Shown piece by piece: positions 60,631 through 64,000 of a stretch of DNA of 64,000 bases. Below the pieces are notes generated by a model. The model saw only the letters and a list, made by a program, of their open reading frames with translations, was not told the DNA's origin and ran no database searches. The translations under genes and the position numbers were made by a program. Source of the stretch: an uncultured Chitinophaga sp. (lineage in GTDB: Bacteria; Bacteroidota; Bacteroidia; Chitinophagales; Chitinophagaceae); the NCBI RefSeq assembly GCF_902168175.1, contig NZ_CABHOU010000092.1, forward strand, positions 1 to 64,000, read 5' to 3'. The first letter of the stretch is position 1; the number at the start of each line of letters is the position of its first letter.

Positions 60631-61506
60631 ATGAAGACCTTCATTACCCGTACGATATCGGCCCTCTTCTTTGCAGCAATTATGCTGGGGGGCATCCTAT
60701 ATAATCCGTTTACCTTTTTCCTGCTCTTCTTTATCGTTAATTTCTTCGCCCTGCAGGAGTACTTCCGGCTGGTAAGGAAGATTGACCCGGAGTATGAGCA
60801 GATCACCACCTGGCATAAATACGGCGTGCTGATAGCCAGTTGCGGTATTATGATGGCCTTTTCGGGCGATCAGTTTGGCGGGCCCACCCTTTCGCTGGGT
60901 TTTCTTGGCTGGACAGTAGCCGTGATATTCATGATGGTATTGCCCCTGGGCGAAATACTCATGAACAACACCTTTTCCCTTAAGAACATGGGATATTCGG
61001 CACTTGGACTGCTGTACGTTACCGTATCCATGGGTATGCTGGTTGATATGCGGCTGCAGGACTCCCTGCAATTTACCATGCCATCGGGCCGCCCCATCGG
61101 TTACCTTGTTCCGCTTTTACTGATCCTTTTTATATGGATAAACGATACCATGGCCTATATTGTAGGCTCGTTAATCGGTCGTACCCCCTTCTTCCCCTCC
61201 ATCTCTCCCAAAAAAACAACTGAAGGCTCGGTAGGAGGAATGATACTGGCGGTGGCCACTGCTGGCATTTTTGGCTGGTACTGGGGGCAACAGGTGCTGG
61301 CATTTCAGCATTGGCTGGCAATAGCGGGTATAGCAGCTGTGTTTGGCACCGTGGGCGATTTGCTGGAATCGAAGCTAAAAAGGCTGGCCGGGGTAAAGGA
61401 TTCTGGCAACATGATGCCTGGCCACGGCGGTTTCCTCGACCGTTTCGACTCGCTGCTGCTGGCAGCGCCGTTTGCCTGGATTTATGTATACTTTTTCCTT
61501 AGCTAG
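60631..61506 (+). CDS. cdsA: Phosphatidate cytidylyltransferase
   Basis: Integral membrane enzyme that makes CDP-diacylglycerol from phosphatidate and CTP, the entry to phosphatidylethanolamine synthesis. The 291-residue protein has several membrane helices and the C-terminal signature WINDTMAYIVGSLIGRTPFFPSISPKKTTEG...GVKDSGNMMPGHGGFLDRFDS, diagnostic of CdsA. It is followed by psd 82 bp downstream, so both steps of the lipid route are encoded together. Confidence 0.95.
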   Translation: MKTFITRTISALFFAAIMLGGILYNPFTFFLLFFIVNFFALQEYFRLVRKIDPEYEQITTWHKYGVLIASCGIMMAFSGDQFGGPTLSLGFLGWTVAVIFMMVLPLGEILMNNTFSLKNMGYSALGLLYVTVSMGMLVDMRLQDSLQFTMPSGRPIGYLVPLLLILFIWINDTMAYIVGSLIGRTPFFPSISPKKTTEGSVGGMILAVATAGIFGWYWGQQVLAFQHWLAIAGIAAVFGTVGDLLESKLKRLAGVKDSGNMMPGHGGFLDRFDSLLLAAPFAWIYVYFFLS

Positions 61507-61588
61507 GAATATTTAACTTCGTACCGCGGTTTGCAGCCATATGCACAGCCGACCTCATATTTAACTTTTAATCAATCAAGCAACAAAA

Positions 61589-62245
61589 ATGAAAATCCAT
61601 CGCGAAGGATCGGCAACTATTTTATTGACTTTACTGGCACTGGCGCTGATTAATGGCATCGTGTATTACTTTACCAGCCAATTTGCCATCGTTACCTGGG
61701 GGCTGCTGATCATTTCTCTTGCGTTCTGGCTGTTCATCATCTCCTTTTTCCGTATACCCAGCAGGGTGTTTAAAGAAGATGAAAACCTGATCATTGCGCC
61801 GGCAGATGGCAAAGTGGTGGTGATCGAAGAAACGGTGGAAGCCGAGTACTTTAAAGACAAAAGGCTGCAGGTTTCTATCTTCATGAGCCCCGCCAATGTA
61901 CACGTAAACCGCAACCCTATCAGCGGCACCATCAAACTTTCGCAATACCATGCCGGTAAGTACCTGGTGGCCTGGCATCCTAAATCATCTACCGAAAATG
62001 AACGACATACTGTAGTAATCGATAATGGTAAAACAGAAATACTCTGCCGCCAGATCGCCGGCGCCCTTGCCCGCAGGATCGTGAACTATATGAAAGCAGG
62101 TATGCAGGTGAAACAGAACAGCGAGATGGGCTTCATTAAGTTTGGCTCCCGTGTGGACATTTACCTGCCTGTTGGCACCAAAGTGAACGTGGAACTGAAC
62201 CAAACCGTACGTAACGGCCAAACGGTGATCGCTACCCTTTCGTAA
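61589..62245 (+). CDS. psd: Phosphatidylserine decarboxylase, short type
   Basis: Converts phosphatidylserine to phosphatidylethanolamine. The 218-residue protein has an N-terminal membrane part (about 10-55) and the decarboxylase core with a FMSPANVHVNRNP block and QIAGALARRIV. Self-cleavage at the conserved FGS, between Gly186 and Ser187, would give the pyruvoyl group on Ser187 (KFGSRVDIYLPVG). It is the short archaeal-like type common in the phylum. Coupled with cdsA in one direction. Confidence 0.94.
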   Translation: MKIHREGSATILLTLLALALINGIVYYFTSQFAIVTWGLLIISLAFWLFIISFFRIPSRVFKEDENLIIAPADGKVVVIEETVEAEYFKDKRLQVSIFMSPANVHVNRNPISGTIKLSQYHAGKYLVAWHPKSSTENERHTVVIDNGKTEILCRQIAGALARRIVNYMKAGMQVKQNSEMGFIKFGSRVDIYLPVGTKVNVELNQTVRNGQTVIATLS

Positions 62246-62309
62246 AGGTGTTTTAACAGTTCGTTTTCGTTTTAATGGGTTATCTTTAAAATAATAAATA
62301 CAGCCTGCT

Positions 62310-62531
62310 ATGAAAACATTATTCATCTCTGCCGCTACCGTATTATTTTTTGCCGCTACCGTTGTAGCGCAGGATAAAACTAAAGCTCCGGCTAAAGCGA
62401 AAGAAAAAACCGAGGCAACCTGTAGTAAAACCGCCAAAGGCAAATCATGCTGCACACAGCCATCAAAAGCAGCGGCACTGAGAACGGCCAAACCGGCGAA
62501 AATAGCTACGGCTCCGGCTCCAAAGAGTTAA
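62310..62531 (+). CDS. Small exported Lys/Ala-rich protein with Cys cluster
   Basis: A 73-residue protein with a signal peptide (MKTLFISAATVLFFAATVVAQ) and a mature part rich in Lys and Ala (DKTKAPAKAKEKTEATCSKTAKGKSCCTQPSK). The three Cys in CSKTAKGKSCC could bind metal or form disulfides in the periplasm. No family is recognised. It is followed by a strong terminator. Confidence 0.6.
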   Translation: MKTLFISAATVLFFAATVVAQDKTKAPAKAKEKTEATCSKTAKGKSCCTQPSKAAALRTAKPAKIATAPAPKS

Positions 62532-62550
62532 CAATTGCTTGTTATAATTG

Positions 62551-62585
62551 AAAAAGCACTGCCTTTACGGTCAGTGCTTTTTTTA
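62551..62585. terminator. Bidirectional terminator
   Basis: AAAAAGCACTG (62551-62561) and CAGTGCTTTTT (62572-62582) pair perfectly over 10 nt; T's follow on both strands. It separates the small exported protein gene and the YjjG-like gene. Confidence 0.9.
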
Positions 62586-62601
62586 TGTGTTGTTGTATCT
62601 T

Positions 62602-63297
62602 CTAAAGGATTTTTTTCAGTTCACTTAAACAGGAGATGGAATAAGTAGGGGTGATGGCCGATGTGGTAACTGCTGGTCCAAAATATACCTGGTCCATACC
62701 TACATTACGTGCGCCCAGAATGTCTACATCCATCGTATCGCCTATCATAATGCTTTCGGCGGCGGTAGTGCCGGCCTTACCCATGGCGAAATCGAATATT
62801 TCGCGGTGTGGTTTAAGGCTGCCTGCCGATTCGGAAGTGATAACATGTGTGAAGTAATGGCCGATGCCCGCGTGTTTCATTTTTAACAGCTGCGTATCCT
62901 CAAAACCGTTGGTAATAAGGTGCATCGGATAGTTTTTAGCGGCCAGGTAGTCGAGTACCTCCGTGGCATATGGAAAAAGGGCAGTGCGGGTGGGCAACAC
63001 TTCCAGGAACTGCTCACTCAGCATATTACACAGCTTTTCGTCGGCAATTTTGTACTCGAGGAAGGTGAGCCAGAAACGTTTGAAGCGTAGCTCTTTACGA
63101 TTAATGATACCCTTACGGAAGCGGTCCCACAGGCGGTCGTTATGCACAGAGTAACGGGCATAAAAGTCTTCGAAGGAAACAATGCCCCTGTTACTAAGGG
63201 TATTTACTTCATAAAGATGCTGCAGGGTATGCGTGGCATTGGTCTCAAAGTCCCACAGGGTGTGGTCGAGGTCGAAAAAAACGTGTTTATACTTCAT
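62602..63297 (-). CDS. YjjG-like HAD phosphatase/5'-nucleotidase
   Basis: A 231-residue HAD phosphatase with motif I FFDLDHTLWDFETNA, motif II LITNGFEDTQ, Lys in LKPHREIF and motif IV IGDTMDVDILGARN. The WDFETNA string and the long cap domain (NTLSNRGIVSFEDFYARYSVHNDRLWDRFRKG) fit YjjG/YfnB-type noncanonical-nucleotide phosphatases. No signal, so cytoplasmic. Confidence 0.92.
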   Translation of the reverse strand: MKYKHVFFDLDHTLWDFETNATHTLQHLYEVNTLSNRGIVSFEDFYARYSVHNDRLWDRFRKGIINRKELRFKRFWLTFLEYKIADEKLCNMLSEQFLEVLPTRTALFPYATEVLDYLAAKNYPMHLITNGFEDTQLLKMKHAGIGHYFTHVITSESAGSLKPHREIFDFAMGKAGTTAAESIMIGDTMDVDILGARNVGMDQVYFGPAVTTSAITPTYSISCLSELKKIL

Positions 63298-63395
63298 AAT
63301 CCATCATTCACCTGGCACGGGCCGTGAGCAACAAAATTAGCACAAGAAAGGCAAAGGATTTATTTTTATCCTGTTAAAAACGTTTGAGCATAGAT

Positions 63396-64000
63396 ATGAA
63401 TGCAGTTATAACCGGTGCCAGTAAAGGAATTGGCAGGGCAGTAGCCGAGAGGCTGGCCCGCGAAGGATTTAATGTGGCTATTTGCGCCCGCAACACTAAG
63501 GCGTTGGATGAGGCCGCCGCCGCTATTCAACAGCAAAACCCGTCTGTAAAGGTATTGGCCATACCGGCCGATATGGGCGATAAGGCTGCGGTGATGGCTT
63601 TTGCACAAACCGTGAACGAACAGTTTGGTGCCATCGACATACTGGTGAACAATGCTGGTATTTTTGTGCCCGGCGCTCTACATCAGGAGGAAGATGGTCA
63701 TCTCGAAAAGATGATGGCTGTTAACGTATACAGTGCCTATCACCTTACCCGCGCCCTGTTGCCTGGCATGATGGCCCGCAAAAAGGGTCACATCTTCAAC
63801 CTTTGTTCTACCGCCAGTCACAAGGCATATCCCAATGGCGGTTCGTACAGCATTACGAAATTCGCCCTGCTCGGCTTTTCGCAAAACCTGCGCGAAGAGT
63901 TAAAACAACATCGTGTAAAAGTAACGTCTGTGAGTCCCGGCCCCACCTTAACTGCGTCGTGGGAAGGCTTTGAAGCGCCGACCGACCGCATGATGCCACC
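63396..64000 (+). CDS. Short-chain dehydrogenase/reductase, 5' part
   Basis: The first 201 residues of an SDR; the frame is open to the window edge. It begins MNAVITGASKGIGRAVAERL with the Rossmann motif TGASKGIG, then NNAG, the catalytic Ser in LCSTASH and the YxxxK pair in GGSYSITKFALLGF, then SPGPTLT. Substrate unknown; members of this group include 3-ketoacyl-ACP-type and sugar reductases. Intact as far as visible. Confidence 0.92.
   Translation, partial: MNAVITGASKGIGRAVAERLAREGFNVAICARNTKALDEAAAAIQQQNPSVKVLAIPADMGDKAAVMAFAQTVNEQFGAIDILVNNAGIFVPGALHQEEDGHLEKMMAVNVYSAYHLTRALLPGMMARKKGHIFNLCSTASHKAYPNGGSYSITKFALLGFSQNLREELKQHRVKVTSVSPGPTLTASWEGFEAPTDRMMP

Noticed and set aside
1..64000. 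CRISPR array, prophage or insertion sequence
   Set aside because: No regular spacer-repeat pattern, phage structural gene or transposase was seen on either strand; the HNH protein is a single gene without mobile flanks.

Overview
The window is chromosomal DNA from a Bacteroidota bacterium, most likely of the Chitinophaga/Chitinophagaceae type. The evidence is a SusC/SusD pair followed by a GH31 glycosidase, Bacteroidota-type promoters (TTG about 19 nt before TAnnTTTG), few recognisable Shine-Dalgarno sequences, and many families typical of the phylum (DUF4199, DUF4834, TM2/DUF2752 pairs, the long CGLA-type PurF, rimP-nusA-infB). Genes are dense, and neither a phage, an insertion sequence nor a CRISPR array was seen.

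Layout. 1-5.7 kb: 3' part of a glycan-uptake locus (susC end, susD, GH31). 5.7-10.8 kb: Rieske protein, hflX, an acidic protein, an S9 peptidase and a PaaG-like enoyl-CoA hydratase/isomerase. 10.9-14.8 kb: a beta-barrel protein and a large hybrid histidine kinase. 14.8-27.2 kb (minus strand): a complete potassium-uptake locus read as small protein, 27-aa membrane peptide, kdpF, kdpA, kdpB, kdpC, porin, KdpD sensor half and a separate histidine kinase. Upstream of it lie a GNAT acetyltransferase, a paralogue of the first small protein and an NtrC-type sigma-54 activator. A strong -24/-12 (sigma-54) promoter match sits just before the first small gene, and no KdpE is present.

27.3-41.2 kb: a stress and DNA-repair island with LigD polymerase domain, Ku, topoisomerase IB, a general-stress-type SDR, CsbD, DUF2383, an lmo0937-type peptide, a CHASE3 kinase with two response-regulator proteins, a lone receiver, a second NtrC-type regulator and a low-affinity iron permease family protein. 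Several palindromes and direct repeats lie in its promoters. 41.4-47.3 kb: aspA, sixA, a purF homologue and a SurA-like chaperone. 47.4-52.7 kb: rimP-nusA-infB, with a terminator-like hairpin and U-run placed directly before the rimP start codon. 52.8-55 kb: small membrane proteins, a HAD phosphatase and a CAT-anticodon tRNA with an unusual T-loop. 55.2-64 kb: lipoprotein, sulfatase, proC, a NUMOD4/HNH protein, a CPBP protease-DUF2007-cdsA-psd lipid cluster, a YjjG-like phosphatase and a truncated SDR.

The most interesting points are the apparent sigma-54 wiring of kdp with a split KdpD, the possible attenuator in the rimP leader, the shared TGTRGAAT-like half-sites in the stress island, and families of short intergenic repeats. 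All functional statements are read from the sequence and from family knowledge; no search was run.
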